23,230 nt of DNA from Spirochaetaceae bacterium (GCA_007129695.1 SKVA01000252.1:1-23230), one strand, 5' to 3'. Positions 8,301-16,462 are shown, numbered from the stretch's first letter. Notes: generated by a model not told the origin, from the letters alone. Made by a program: numbers and translations.

Positions 8301-8353
8301 GCCGGTCCGACCTCCGCCGGCTCATGGGGGGAGAGGTCTCTCCCCGGACCGGC
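8301..8353. repeat. Nested inverted repeats in the divergent antiporter/hydrolase gap
   Basis: Outer arms GCCGGTCCG (8301-8309) and CGGACCGGC (8345-8353) are perfect 9-bp complements. Inside them an 18-bp element (8328-8345) has perfect 8-bp arms GGGGAGAG/CTCTCCCC around a two-base centre. It lies just upstream of the antiporter -35 box and about 30 bases before the hydrolase ATG, the right place for an operator serving both genes; a cruciform or RNA hairpin is also possible. There is no T-tract on either side, so it is not a standard terminator. Confidence 0.6.
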
Positions 8354-8376
8354 CCCGGCTCAGTACCTTTCGCTCC

Positions 8377-9147
8377 ATGAACAGAAGCGAGACTGAGCGC
8401 GCCGAACCACGCTCGCGGCGCCGGCGATGGCCGGCCGTAGTCGGTGTGGTAGCGCTCGCAGCCGTGGCGATCGGGTTCCTTGGCTTCGTCGTGTACGTCC
8501 GCGTCGCAACCTACCCGGCCGATCGGGCCGCACTCCAGGCGGCGCTGACGCATCCGACGGTCAGCGTCCGAAGCGCTCGTCGCCACTGGGTGATCGAACC
8601 CGAGCGGCCGGTCGGTGCGCAGAACCCCGCGCCGCTCGTCTACTACCCGGGCGGGCTGGTCGCTCCGCAGAGCTACCTGCGCTCGCTCGTACTCGTCGCC
8701 GAGCGTACGGGGCGAACCGTCTACTTGGTGCGGGCACCGTTCAACGCGGCGATCTTCGACATCGCAGCGGCGCGGCGGATCATCGATCGCTACGGCCTGG
8801 ACGCACCGATCGTCGGCGGTCACTCGCTCGGCGGTATCTCGGCGTGCCGATTCGCAGCCGCGAACCCGCAGTCCGTGTCGGGGCTGCTCCTCCTGGGGTC
8901 GTACTGCGACCGCGACCTTTCCACGAGCGGACTGCGCGTCCACTCGGTTATGGGAGACAACGACCGGATCATCAACCGCGACAACTACCTTGCCGCGCGG
9001 GGCAATCTCCCGGCCGACGCGAGCGTGCTCGATATCCCCGACCTGAACCACTCCGCGTTCGGCGACTACGGGCTGCAACGCGACGACGGCCCCTCGACGC
9101 TCTCGATGGACCGCGTCGTCGAGCTCATCGCGGGCGGGCTGCGGTAG
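8377..9147 (+). CDS. Membrane-anchored alpha/beta hydrolase
   Basis: 256 residues. After an Arg-rich N-terminus (residues 11-17) comes one membrane segment (about 19-42), so the enzyme domain probably faces the periplasm. The alpha/beta hydrolase triad is visible: nucleophile Ser150 in GGHSLGG, Asp196 in MGDNDRI, and His225 in LNHSAFGDYG; PGGLV near residue 91 is a likely oxyanion loop. This fits the Abhydrolase_5-like group, small esterases of unknown substrate. I start it at 8377 because this gives a compact signal-anchor; an in-frame ATG at 8269 adds 36 proline/arginine-rich residues that run across the nested palindrome. No SD is present; a weak TACCTT box sits seven bases before the ATG. 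Its stop is 16 bases from the convergent lipoprotein stop. Confidence 0.9.
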   Translation: MNRSETERAEPRSRRRRWPAVVGVVALAAVAIGFLGFVVYVRVATYPADRAALQAALTHPTVSVRSARRHWVIEPERPVGAQNPAPLVYYPGGLVAPQSYLRSLVLVAERTGRTVYLVRAPFNAAIFDIAAARRIIDRYGLDAPIVGGHSLGGISACRFAAANPQSVSGLLLLGSYCDRDLSTSGLRVHSVMGDNDRIINRDNYLAARGNLPADASVLDIPDLNHSAFGDYGLQRDDGPSTLSMDRVVELIAGGLR

Positions 9148-9166
9148 GCCGGAAGCTGCAGGCCTA
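9145..9166. terminator. Small inverted repeat spanning both convergent stop codons
   Basis: TAGGCC (9145-9150) and GGCCTA (9161-9166) are perfect complements with a 10-base loop, and each arm contains the TAG stop of one of the two converging genes. No T-tract follows, so it would be at most a weak or protein-assisted bidirectional terminator. Confidence 0.4.
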
Positions 9167-12022
9167 GAACAGCCGCACGATGACCAGTCCCTGCACCAGA
9201 TCGCTGATGTACGCGTGCGCTCCGCTCACTGCGATCGCAACTGGACGCGTCGTATGGATCGTCGGCTCCGCGTGCAACCACAGATTCGTCAGACGCGATG
9301 CGTTGGTCAGAGCCGAAGGGTCTCGCCCGTCGACAATGACGAGCCCCTCGACCTCGTCGAGCGCATATACGTAGTCGCCCCGCACGGCAAGGGCGGTGGT
9401 CATCCCGTTGTCGGACGGAGCGGTCCGGCAACTGCCGTGCATCTGCAGGAAGCTCCCGCTGGACGGGCGGATGTCGATCGATACGATCTCCCGGATGCCG
9501 CTCTGGACGCTCGCAACGACGAACGCGTGCGTCGCGCCCGGATCGACCTGGCCGATCTCATAGAGCCCGGTACCTGTCGGGCCCTTGCCGATCAGCACCG
9601 GACTTTCCGGGTTGTGAACATCGAGCAGCTTCAGACTCGTCGGCAAGCCGTACGAGCCGTCCGTCACAAACCCGGTCCGGCGTCGGACGGTGACATCCTG
9701 GATCCCGCCGGCGTCGCTGTTGTGAGATCCGATCCAGATCGGCGCGGCCGGGTCGGCGATGTCGATCGCGCGCATGCCGGCCGACGCGGCGATGTACGCG
9801 TAGTCGCCGTAGACCGATACCCGCCCGACGGTGCCGAACCCGAAGACGGTCTGCACCGACCCGACCAGATGCGGTTCGTCGGCGTCGCCGACGTCGACGA
9901 TCCTCAGCCCGTACAACTGGTCGGTCACGAAGGCGTAGCGACCCGACAGGTGGACCGAAGTGGCGTTCGGAAGGCTGAGCGAGCCGCGTGGCACCGGACT
10001 CGATGGTAGTGCAACGTCAAGGATATGAAGACGCCGATCGCCCCAGCCCGCGATAGTGTACGCGAACCCGTCGCGTACGACCGCCGCGTGGACAACGTCG
10101 CCGGAGACGGCCTCAATCACCGGAGAGGTCGGTGCCCGCAGGTCGACGCTCTGGAACAGGAGCATGCCGGACGCGACATACGCGTAGGTTCCGTTGGTAT
10201 CGACGCCTGTCGGGTTTCCCGGCGTGTCGACCGATCGACTGTGCCTGGGGGTATCGGGATCGGTTATGTCGTACACGTGGAGCCGGTGTCCGTCCACCGC
10301 TACGGCGGAACCTTCGAACACCCGCAAGTCGGCGGTCGCACCAGGAGTCATCGCGCTGACAGCGACCTCGGTGAGTCCGCCGATCCGGTCGAGCACGTGG
10401 AGCGCTGTGTTTCCGATCGACATGACCATGAACCGGTAGAAGCCGCTGACAAGAAGATGATCACCGTGCACGACGAGCTCGCGCATCAGGTAGCTCGCGT
10501 TGACGTACGGCTCTTCGTTCCGGTTGAGCCCGAGGCTGCTGAACGAGAGCTCGACGATCCCTTGATTGTCACCGTCACCGAGCATCGACACGTAGACCGA
10601 CGCGCCCGACTTGTACGGTGCGGCGGCTATCGCGTGGAATGCGTACGGATCCTCCTGGTATCGGTCCCGGAACTCCGGGCGGTTCGGGTTGGACACGCTG
10701 ATCGCGCAGACGCTGTCGGTACCGTCGATGACGAACGCATGCGCGGCGGCAATCGCTACGCGCGCGGCATTCGTAAGCGCGGTCTCTTCGTCGCCAAGGT
10801 ACTGCGCCACCTGAGTCGGCATGCCGGGAATCGCGAGACTGAAGACGCGCAGCCCGCCCGGGCCGTCCGCGACGTAGAGCAAGCCGTCTTCGACCGCAAC
10901 GTCGCGCGCATTCGTCGTAGCGACGGTTCGCACCACCCTGGGATCCGCAGGGTTACGGAGATTCATCACGAGCACACCCGACTCACCCGCAGCTACGTAC
11001 GCGAAACCATCCTGGATGCGGACGCGGTGATTCGGAACACCCGTCTGGACGCTCGTGACACGCCCCGTGACCGTCGGCGCATGGAAGGTCTGGGCGGCGT
11101 TGAACGTACTGGTCACGCTTCCGTCGGGCGCAGGTCGTACGCGGTAGTAGTACCAGATTCCGTCAGCCACCGACGTGTCGGTGAACGCCGAACCACGGAT
11201 CACACCGGACAGGTTCGCGTAGGGTCCGGCGGGAGACGTACTTCGCAGCACAACGAACTCGTCGGTCGCGTCGATCGTCGACCATTCGAGCTCGATGCGC
11301 CGGTACTCGCCGCGAACAAGAGGCGCCAACGTGTGATCAGACAGTGGAATCGCTCGCACGTAGTTGGACCAGTAGCCGCGTTCAACACCGACGTCAGCGC
11401 GCAGGAGGAATGTGTGGAGCGCGCCGTTACGCAGGCCCGTCAGGTCGACGCTCGTCCCGTCGGTCACGAGCCGAGATTCGCCGTAGCCCTCCGACGGAAG
11501 CGTGCCGTTGGCCGTCCAGTAGAGCGTGTAGCCTGTCGCCCCCGGGACCGGATCCCAGTCGACCACGATGCGCTTATTCGCGGGCGCCACGGCGAGCGAT
11601 GAGATCGGGCTCCCGGGATCGCGGAGGCTCACTGTTGCTGTACCGACGTTGTCGTTCCAGTCGCGAGCGGTCACGGTCACGACGACCGGACCCGAGAAGT
11701 CGATCGCTGAGAAGCTGAAGTCGAACGAACCGTCGGAGTCGATTCGTTCACCGGGAAGCGTTCCGTCCAGCAGCACCCCGAGCGCACCAGTCACGCGGTA
11801 CTCCACCAATCTGACGATGCCGCCGGGATCGGTCGCGACTCCCTGAACGGTAACGCTCTGCGTGTACTCCGCATCGTTGGCGGGCGACACGATGAGCACC
11901 GACGGGGAATCGCGATCAAGCGCCTGGCGGGTGACGTCCGTCGTGATGGGATTCGGGCAACTGACGAGTCCCAGTGCCACCAGAAGCGCGGCACCGGGGA
12001 GAACACGGTGAAGGCGGGGCAT
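9164..12022 (-). CDS. Large lipoprotein with Ig-like, FnIII-like and LVIVD beta-propeller domains
   Basis: 952 residues starting with a lipoprotein signal whose lipobox is LVSC (Cys22). Residues about 36-133 form an Ig-like domain that starts SPSVLIVSPANDAEYTQSV; about 134-228 and 229-318 look like two fibronectin type III-like modules (VDWDPVPGATGYTLYW, YYYRVRPAPDGSV). The rest (about 322-952) is some eleven LVIVD-type repeats of about 40-60 residues, each with a pattern like V-x-G-x-Y-A-Y-V-A-x-G, LxIxDV and NPxxP, expected to fold into one or two beta-propellers. Such proteins are cell-surface and bind other proteins or polysaccharides; no enzymatic motif is visible. The start has a strong SD (AGGAGGAG, five bases upstream) and an extended -10 promoter. 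It diverges from the 714-residue exported protein, suggesting related surface roles. Spacing between repeats is uneven, so the exact blade number is uncertain. Confidence 0.93.
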   Translation of the reverse strand: MPRLHRVLPGAALLVALGLVSCPNPITTDVTRQALDRDSPSVLIVSPANDAEYTQSVTVQGVATDPGGIVRLVEYRVTGALGVLLDGTLPGERIDSDGSFDFSFSAIDFSGPVVVTVTARDWNDNVGTATVSLRDPGSPISSLAVAPANKRIVVDWDPVPGATGYTLYWTANGTLPSEGYGESRLVTDGTSVDLTGLRNGALHTFLLRADVGVERGYWSNYVRAIPLSDHTLAPLVRGEYRRIELEWSTIDATDEFVVLRSTSPAGPYANLSGVIRGSAFTDTSVADGIWYYYRVRPAPDGSVTSTFNAAQTFHAPTVTGRVTSVQTGVPNHRVRIQDGFAYVAAGESGVLVMNLRNPADPRVVRTVATTNARDVAVEDGLLYVADGPGGLRVFSLAIPGMPTQVAQYLGDEETALTNAARVAIAAAHAFVIDGTDSVCAISVSNPNRPEFRDRYQEDPYAFHAIAAAPYKSGASVYVSMLGDGDNQGIVELSFSSLGLNRNEEPYVNASYLMRELVVHGDHLLVSGFYRFMVMSIGNTALHVLDRIGGLTEVAVSAMTPGATADLRVFEGSAVAVDGHRLHVYDITDPDTPRHSRSVDTPGNPTGVDTNGTYAYVASGMLLFQSVDLRAPTSPVIEAVSGDVVHAAVVRDGFAYTIAGWGDRRLHILDVALPSSPVPRGSLSLPNATSVHLSGRYAFVTDQLYGLRIVDVGDADEPHLVGSVQTVFGFGTVGRVSVYGDYAYIAASAGMRAIDIADPAAPIWIGSHNSDAGGIQDVTVRRRTGFVTDGSYGLPTSLKLLDVHNPESPVLIGKGPTGTGLYEIGQVDPGATHAFVVASVQSGIREIVSIDIRPSSGSFLQMHGSCRTAPSDNGMTTALAVRGDYVYALDEVEGLVIVDGRDPSALTNASRLTNLWLHAEPTIHTTRPVAIAVSGAHAYISDLVQGLVIVRLF

Positions 12023-12054
12023 GGACTCCTCCTGCGCGGACGGAATTCTGGAAA

Positions 12055-12063
12055 ATCATATCA
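12055..12063 (-). promoter_or_regulatory. Extended -10 promoter of the LVIVD lipoprotein gene
   Basis: The minus strand reads TGATATGAT, a TGn-type extended -10, about 32 bases before the ATG at 12022; no good -35 is visible at 16-18 bases. The same nine bases occur in the promoter of the VOC gene (16391-16399). Confidence 0.5.
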
Positions 12064-12104
12064 CGACCCGGTCGTTGCATCGCCGTCGAAACGGGTAGTC
12101 GCTG

Positions 12105-12110
12105 TATAAT
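12105..12110 (+). promoter_or_regulatory. Consensus -10 box before the 714-residue protein gene
   Basis: A perfect TATAAT sits 30 bases before the ATG at 12141, leaving a leader of about 24 bases that contains the SD GGAGGA (12129-12134). The -35 region is weak at the standard 17-base spacing, so an activator may be involved. Confidence 0.55.
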
Positions 12111-12140
12111 GGGCGAATACCGTGCCCGTGGAGGAAAAGG

Positions 12141-14285
12141 ATGAACCGCCTGCTCCGGACCCGCGCGTCGGTCCTGCTGCTCCTGATCACCACGTCCGCA
12201 GCCGCGCAGATGACCGGCGGCGAGCTCGATCTCTACTACCGCTACCCTGTCGGCTTTGGTGTAGGGTACCGTGCGCTGACTCCGCTACGCGCGCTCGTGA
12301 CCGACTTCACGATCGTAGAGGTCGCCTCAGAAGTGAGAGTTCCGGTACCGTCCGCGCCGGCATTCCAACCTCTTGTGCGCGGCGGAGTGATCGGATTCGA
12401 CTCGCTGTCGACCGAGTTCTCCGACAAGTGGGATCATCGCCATCTCTTCGCGGCGGCAGGAATCGCGTACGCGCACCGATTTGCGCGCACCTTCGAGATC
12501 GGGGCCGACATCCTTGCGGGCGCAACGTACGCGACCTTTCCGTCGCTCGTGGATACCGGGCCCGTCGGGGCCGCGAACCTCTACGTTGGAGCAGGAGGCA
12601 AGATCACGCTGGTACCATCGTACAGCATAGCGGTGGAAGTTCAGCCGCATCTGTCGTGGATCCGGTCGCTCTCTCCTCTGCGAGTGACGGATGGTCCGCT
12701 GTTCGGACTGGGGTTTTCGCTGCACTACCGGTTCGGCGACGACCCGGACTCCGCGCGTGCGCTGATACGTAGTATCCGGTTCGACCAGGTGACGGTGCCG
12801 CCGCTGTTCGCCGCGATGCAGAGCTACTACGTGCGCAACCCGTTCGGTTCGGTATTGCTGACCAACACCGAGCGTCACCCGATCACCGATCTGGAGATCG
12901 CGTTCTTCCAGCAGGGGTTCATGGACTCGGCGACGATCGCGGGCGCGATCGAGCGACTCGATCCCGGCCAGACCGTGGAGGTGCCGCTCTACGCATCGTT
13001 CAACCAGAACGTATTCACGACCGAAGGCGTGACACCGCTCGTCGCAGAAGTGATCGTGACCTACCGCAACCGCGCGCGACCCGCGGAGCAGCGCCAACCG
13101 GTGGCGTACGACCTCCACGACCGAAGCGCGGTCACGTGGGACGACGACCGCAAGATCGGAGCGCTCATCACACCGGCCGACAGCGCGCTGCGCAACTACG
13201 CGAGCTTCATCCGCCAGGCCGTCCGTGACCAGCCTCGGGCGACGTACAACGAGTCGATGCAGTTCTCGATGCAGCTCTACTCAGCGCTCGCGGAACTCGG
13301 CGTGCTCTACCAGGCCGACCCGACCGCTCCGTTCGCAGACGTTCAGGGCAAAACCCTGGTGGTCGACTCGGTCAACCTCGCAAGAGAGACATTGACCCGC
13401 ATCAGCGGCGACTGCGATGACCTGACCGTACTCTTCTGCAGCGTGCTCGAGAGCGTCGGTCTGGAGTCGGGCTTCATTACTGTCCCTGGCCACATCTATC
13501 CGGCGATCAACACCGGGGTCCCGACGCGGCAATTCCGCGACACGCATCCGGACAGAGCGATGACGATCGACGTCGACGGCGAGTTGTGGGTACCGTTGGA
13601 GATAACGCTCGTCGGCCGGGCAAGCTTTCTGGACGCGTGGACGCGGGGGGCGGCACTGTGGAACTCGTACGCCGACCGCCCCGACCTCAGACGCTTATAC
13701 CGCACGCGCGCGGCACAGGAGGTCTACCGGCCGGTCGGACTACGCGAGACCGACCTGGGGCTTCAGTACGGCAGCCCTTCGGCCATAGCTGCCGGGTACT
13801 CGGGCGATCTCGCACGCGTCGCGGCGGTGGTAACCGGTAGCTACGCGGCCGAGGCGCAGCAGAGTGCGACGGCGCGCGCGTACAATCGACTCGGTCTGTC
13901 ACACGCGCGGTTCACCCAGTTCGATCAGGCTGAGACCGCGTTCGCTCGAGCGCTTCGGGTCGACCCGTCGTTCACGCAGGCGACGATCAACCTGGGCAAC
14001 ATCGCCTTCCTGACCCGTGACTATCAGACGGCAATCCGGCACTATTCCAACGCCCAGAGTCGACTCACCGCGGACGGCAACGATGACTCTTCGCTCGCCC
14101 AGCTCCTCATGATCAACCTTGCTCGTGTCCATCAGGCGGCGGGAGACTCCACCAGCGCGGACTATCACCTGGCACAAGCCGAGCGAATCGGGCCATTACC
14201 GATCGCGCACATGGGCGATCCAGCCGACCCCTCACGCGCGTCGGAGATCGACCTGTCGATCCTCTTTGCCGACGACACCGACTGA
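12141..14285 (+). CDS. Exported barrel-like / transglutaminase-like / TPR protein, 714 aa
   Basis: A signal peptide (about 1-22, ending SAAA before Gln23) leads into a region (25-200) of short alternating strands ending in GFSLHYRFG, which resembles a small outer-membrane beta-barrel. Residues about 210-330 look like a beta-sandwich. A transglutaminase-like core follows: Cys425 in SGDCDDLTV, His451 in PGHIYPAIN and probable acid Glu487 in ELWVPLEIT, the Cys-His-Asp/Glu order of this superfamily, which includes peptidases and cross-linking enzymes. The last part (about 580-690) holds two or three TPRs (for example AYNRLGLSHARFTQFDQAETAF). The combination suggests an envelope-anchored enzyme or scaffold acting on peptides or proteins; the substrate is unknown. 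SD GGAGGA and a TATAAT box support the start. I know of no named gene with this exact order. Confidence 0.88.
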   Translation: MNRLLRTRASVLLLLITTSAAAQMTGGELDLYYRYPVGFGVGYRALTPLRALVTDFTIVEVASEVRVPVPSAPAFQPLVRGGVIGFDSLSTEFSDKWDHRHLFAAAGIAYAHRFARTFEIGADILAGATYATFPSLVDTGPVGAANLYVGAGGKITLVPSYSIAVEVQPHLSWIRSLSPLRVTDGPLFGLGFSLHYRFGDDPDSARALIRSIRFDQVTVPPLFAAMQSYYVRNPFGSVLLTNTERHPITDLEIAFFQQGFMDSATIAGAIERLDPGQTVEVPLYASFNQNVFTTEGVTPLVAEVIVTYRNRARPAEQRQPVAYDLHDRSAVTWDDDRKIGALITPADSALRNYASFIRQAVRDQPRATYNESMQFSMQLYSALAELGVLYQADPTAPFADVQGKTLVVDSVNLARETLTRISGDCDDLTVLFCSVLESVGLESGFITVPGHIYPAINTGVPTRQFRDTHPDRAMTIDVDGELWVPLEITLVGRASFLDAWTRGAALWNSYADRPDLRRLYRTRAAQEVYRPVGLRETDLGLQYGSPSAIAAGYSGDLARVAAVVTGSYAAEAQQSATARAYNRLGLSHARFTQFDQAETAFARALRVDPSFTQATINLGNIAFLTRDYQTAIRHYSNAQSRLTADGNDDSSLAQLLMINLARVHQAAGDSTSADYHLAQAERIGPLPIAHMGDPADPSRASEIDLSILFADDTD

Positions 14286-14286
14286 G

Positions 14287-14306
14287 CGGCAACCGGCGGC
14301 TTGCCG
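14287..14306 (+). terminator. Weak hairpin after the 714-residue protein gene
   Basis: CGGCAA (14287-14292) and TTGCCG (14301-14306) are perfect complements just after the stop; a competing CCGGC/GCCGG hairpin overlaps. No T-tract follows. The right arm doubles as a possible -35 box (TTGCCG) that stands 17 bases before a TACGTT at 14324-14329, ahead of the aldo/keto reductase. Confidence 0.3.
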
Positions 14307-14346
14307 GCGAGCGCGAACGGCCCTACGTTAGGTGGAGGAGGAGATC

Positions 14347-15351
14347 ATGGAGTACCGATCTTTGGGACGCTCGGGAGTCAAGGTGAGCGAGCTCTGCCTT
14401 GGGTGCATGATGTTTGGCGGCAAGACCGCCGCCGCCGAGTCGTACGATATCATCGACCGCGCGATCGAAGCGGGGATCAACTTCCTGGATACCGCGAACG
14501 TCTACAGCCGCGGCGAGAGCGAGCGTGTCACCGGTGAGGCGCTCAAGCGCAACGGGAAACGCGCTTCGATCGTGCTTGCGACAAAGGTGCACGGCACGAT
14601 GGCCGACGGCGACCCGAACGCGCAGGGCAACACGCGTCGCCACATCATAGAGCAGTGCGACGCGAGTCTGCGCAGGTTACAGACCGACTGGATCGACCTC
14701 TACCAGATCCACCGCCCACAGCCCGACGTTCCGATCGACGAGACGCTGCGGGCGCTCGACGACCTGGTACGGGCGGGTAAGGTGCGCTATATCGGGACGA
14801 GCACGTTCGCCGCGTGGCAGGCGGTCGAGTCGCTGTGGGTCGCCGAGCGCCTGGGGCTCAACCGCTTCGTCTGCGAGCAGCCGCCGTACAACATCGTAGA
14901 CCGTCGCATCGAGCGCGAGCTCCTGCCGATGGCGCGCACGTTCGGCTACGGCATCATCCCGTGGAGCCCGCTCGCCGGAGGGCTGCTGACCGGCAAGTAC
15001 CGCCGCGGGAAGGAGGCGCCCGAAGGCGCACGCTTCGCGAACGCGCCGGCGTTTCAGGCGCGCCGCATGACCGACGCGGTCTACGACGTTGTCGACGGGC
15101 TCGAACCGATCGCGAAGGAGAAAGGCGCGTCGCTGTCTCAGCTCGCGCTCGCGTGGGTGCTTCGCCAGCCGGGAGTCACGAGCCCGATCGTCGGTCCGCG
15201 GACGATGGAGCAACTCGAAGACAATCTGAAGGCGGTCGACATCCCGATCACCGACGACGACAAAGCGAAGATCGACGAGCTCGTCCCGCCCGGCACGAAC
15301 GTGTCGCCGTACTACGAGGCAAGCTTCGGGCCGCACCCTTACCGGGTGTAG
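14347..15351 (+). CDS. Aldo/keto reductase
   Basis: 334 residues, the usual length for this NAD(P)H-dependent oxidoreductase family, which reduces aldehydes and ketones of sugars and other small molecules. The catalytic tetrad is complete: Asp48 and Tyr53 in FLDTANVYS, Lys80 in LATKVHG, and His122 in YQIHRPQPD. The C-terminal cofactor-binding PIVGPRTMEQLEDNL segment is typical of the YghZ/YajO-type AKR branch. It is cytoplasmic with no signal peptide. The ATG at 14347 follows a strong SD (GGAGGAGGAG, 14334-14343) at three bases and aligns with the family start; a GTG at 14332 inside the SD is discarded. It is transcribed in the same direction as the upstream exported protein gene but probably from its own promoter. 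The physiological substrate cannot be read; sugar aldehydes fit the neighbourhood. Confidence 0.95.
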   Translation: MEYRSLGRSGVKVSELCLGCMMFGGKTAAAESYDIIDRAIEAGINFLDTANVYSRGESERVTGEALKRNGKRASIVLATKVHGTMADGDPNAQGNTRRHIIEQCDASLRRLQTDWIDLYQIHRPQPDVPIDETLRALDDLVRAGKVRYIGTSTFAAWQAVESLWVAERLGLNRFVCEQPPYNIVDRRIERELLPMARTFGYGIIPWSPLAGGLLTGKYRRGKEAPEGARFANAPAFQARRMTDAVYDVVDGLEPIAKEKGASLSQLALAWVLRQPGVTSPIVGPRTMEQLEDNLKAVDIPITDDDKAKIDELVPPGTNVSPYYEASFGPHPYRV

Positions 15352-15381
15352 CCGCAGCCCGACCGACCGCGCGGCTACATC
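15345..15381. terminator. Hairpin between the convergent AKR and VOC genes
   Basis: TGTAGCCGC (15347-15355) and GCGGCTACA (15371-15379) are perfect 9-bp complements; with a G-U and a G-C pair outside, the stem reaches 11 pairs around a 15-base loop. The left arm includes the AKR stop codon. There is no T-tract. The rest of the gap to 15433 shows nothing further. Confidence 0.45.
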
Positions 15382-15433
15382 GGGTCGCGACCGCCGATTC
15401 CGGGGTTCCGCTTTCGCTGGTACTCCCGCGCCG

Positions 15434-16339
15434 CTACCGAGTCGGGCCGGCCGCGGCGCGGAGGGCGGCCAGGTCGATCTTCTTCATCGCGAGCATCGCG
15501 TCCATGACCCGGTTCACCGCCGCGCGACCGGGTAGCGCGAGCAGCTCGTTCATCTCGCTGACAGGGTAGATCTGCCACGATACGCCGTAGCGGTCCTTGA
15601 GCCAGCCGCACTGTTCCGACTCGGCGACCGCCGACAGGCGATCCCAGTAGTAGTCGATCTGATCCTGCGTACGCGCATCGACAACCAGCGACACGCCTTC
15701 GGAGAAGGAGAAATCGTGATCGGCCGCGCTGTCGGCTGCGACGAATGGTTGGCCTTCCAGTCTGAACCGACCGTGCATGACCGTCCCTTCCCGGTCGGGC
15801 TCCTGGCCCGGCTCGTACCGGTAGATATCGCCGACGTCCGCATCGTGAAATACGTCGGTGTAGAAGCGCATCGCCTCCTCCGCCTGCCCGCACCGCTCTC
15901 CGACGAACAGGAGTTCGGGAGAGATCCGCGCACGCGCGTCGGGGTCGACGATGAGCTGCCACGGTACGCCGTACCGGTCGGAGAGCCATCCGTACCGCTC
16001 GCTCCACGGGTACGACCCGAGTTCCATGTGCGTCGTCCCGCCGGGAGCCAGCGCCGCCCAGAGCCGGTCAACATCGTCGGTAGTCTCGCAGTGGTAGAAG
16101 TAGGAGATCGACGGATTCGGCCGGAAGTGCGGCCCCCCGTTCAGAAGTGTCATACCGAACCCGTCGATATCCACATCGGCGGTCAGAACCGATCCCGGTT
16201 CGCCGCCATGGATCTCACGACCGGCATCCGGGTAGCGGATCGTCGCGACTCGCCGTGCTCCTGGAAGCGATGCGACGTAGAAGTCGGCAGCCTCCTCGGC
16301 CTGACTGTCGAGCCAGATGCACGCGCTGATTGTGGGCAT
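15434..16339 (-). CDS. Two-domain VOC family protein (PhnB / 3-demethylubiquinone methyltransferase-like)
   Basis: 301 residues with two tandem VOC-fold modules of the PF06983 type: the first about 1-132 (begins TISACIWLDSQAEEAADFYV, contains MTLLNGGPHFRPNPSISYF and ends SDRYGVPWQLI), the second about 138-265 (PELLFVGERCGQAEEAMRFY, ends KDRYGVSWQIYP). The repeated YGV-WQ ending shows they arose by duplication. The C-terminus (266-301) matches the helical tail found in relatives (VMDAMLAMKKIDLAAL). Such proteins are often annotated as PhnB or methyltransferase, but most have no proven enzyme activity; they resemble glyoxalase/bleomycin-resistance folds. The start is firm, with GGAGGAGG four bases upstream and a good promoter. 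It is single in orientation here and faces the AKR convergently; a functional link to that gene is only inferred. Confidence 0.93.
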   Translation of the reverse strand: MPTISACIWLDSQAEEAADFYVASLPGARRVATIRYPDAGREIHGGEPGSVLTADVDIDGFGMTLLNGGPHFRPNPSISYFYHCETTDDVDRLWAALAPGGTTHMELGSYPWSERYGWLSDRYGVPWQLIVDPDARARISPELLFVGERCGQAEEAMRFYTDVFHDADVGDIYRYEPGQEPDREGTVMHGRFRLEGQPFVAADSAADHDFSFSEGVSLVVDARTQDQIDYYWDRLSAVAESEQCGWLKDRYGVSWQIYPVSEMNELLALPGRAAVNRVMDAMLAMKKIDLAALRAAAGPTR

Positions 16340-16390
16340 GTAACCTCCTCCAGCCGCACCGGACGCGTCGGTTCGGTGGTGCGTGGACCT

Positions 16391-16418
16391 ATCATATCAT
16401 GAGTTTTTGGGTCATCAA
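16391..16418 (-). promoter_or_regulatory. Promoter of the VOC gene, extended -10
   Basis: On the minus strand TTGATG (16413-16418), a 16-base spacer and the extended -10 TGATATGAT (16391-16399) lie about 50 bases before the ATG at 16339, in an A/T-rich island. The leader of about 45 bases carries the SD. Confidence 0.65.
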
Positions 16419-16462
16419 TAGACCGGGCAAACCGTGGATCCATCGCGGAGCCGGCGCGGTGC

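Noticed and set aside
8269..8376. Longer start for the alpha/beta hydrolase
   Set aside because: The added residues cross the nested palindrome and antiporter promoter and spoil a typical signal-anchor; kept only as a low-probability alternative.
10025..11602. Open frame of 525 codons on the plus strand
   Set aside because: Entirely antisense to the LVIVD lipoprotein gene, whose signal, SD and repeats are convincing; composition is typical of a shadow frame.
12327..13118. Open frame of 263 codons on the minus strand
   Set aside because: Antisense to the 714-residue exported protein gene and without a start signal or family features.
16400..16460. Possible RNA gene or riboswitch in the A/T-rich island between the VOC and esterase genes
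   Set aside because: No extended pairing or known riboswitch core is visible; two promoters account for the A/T-rich bases.
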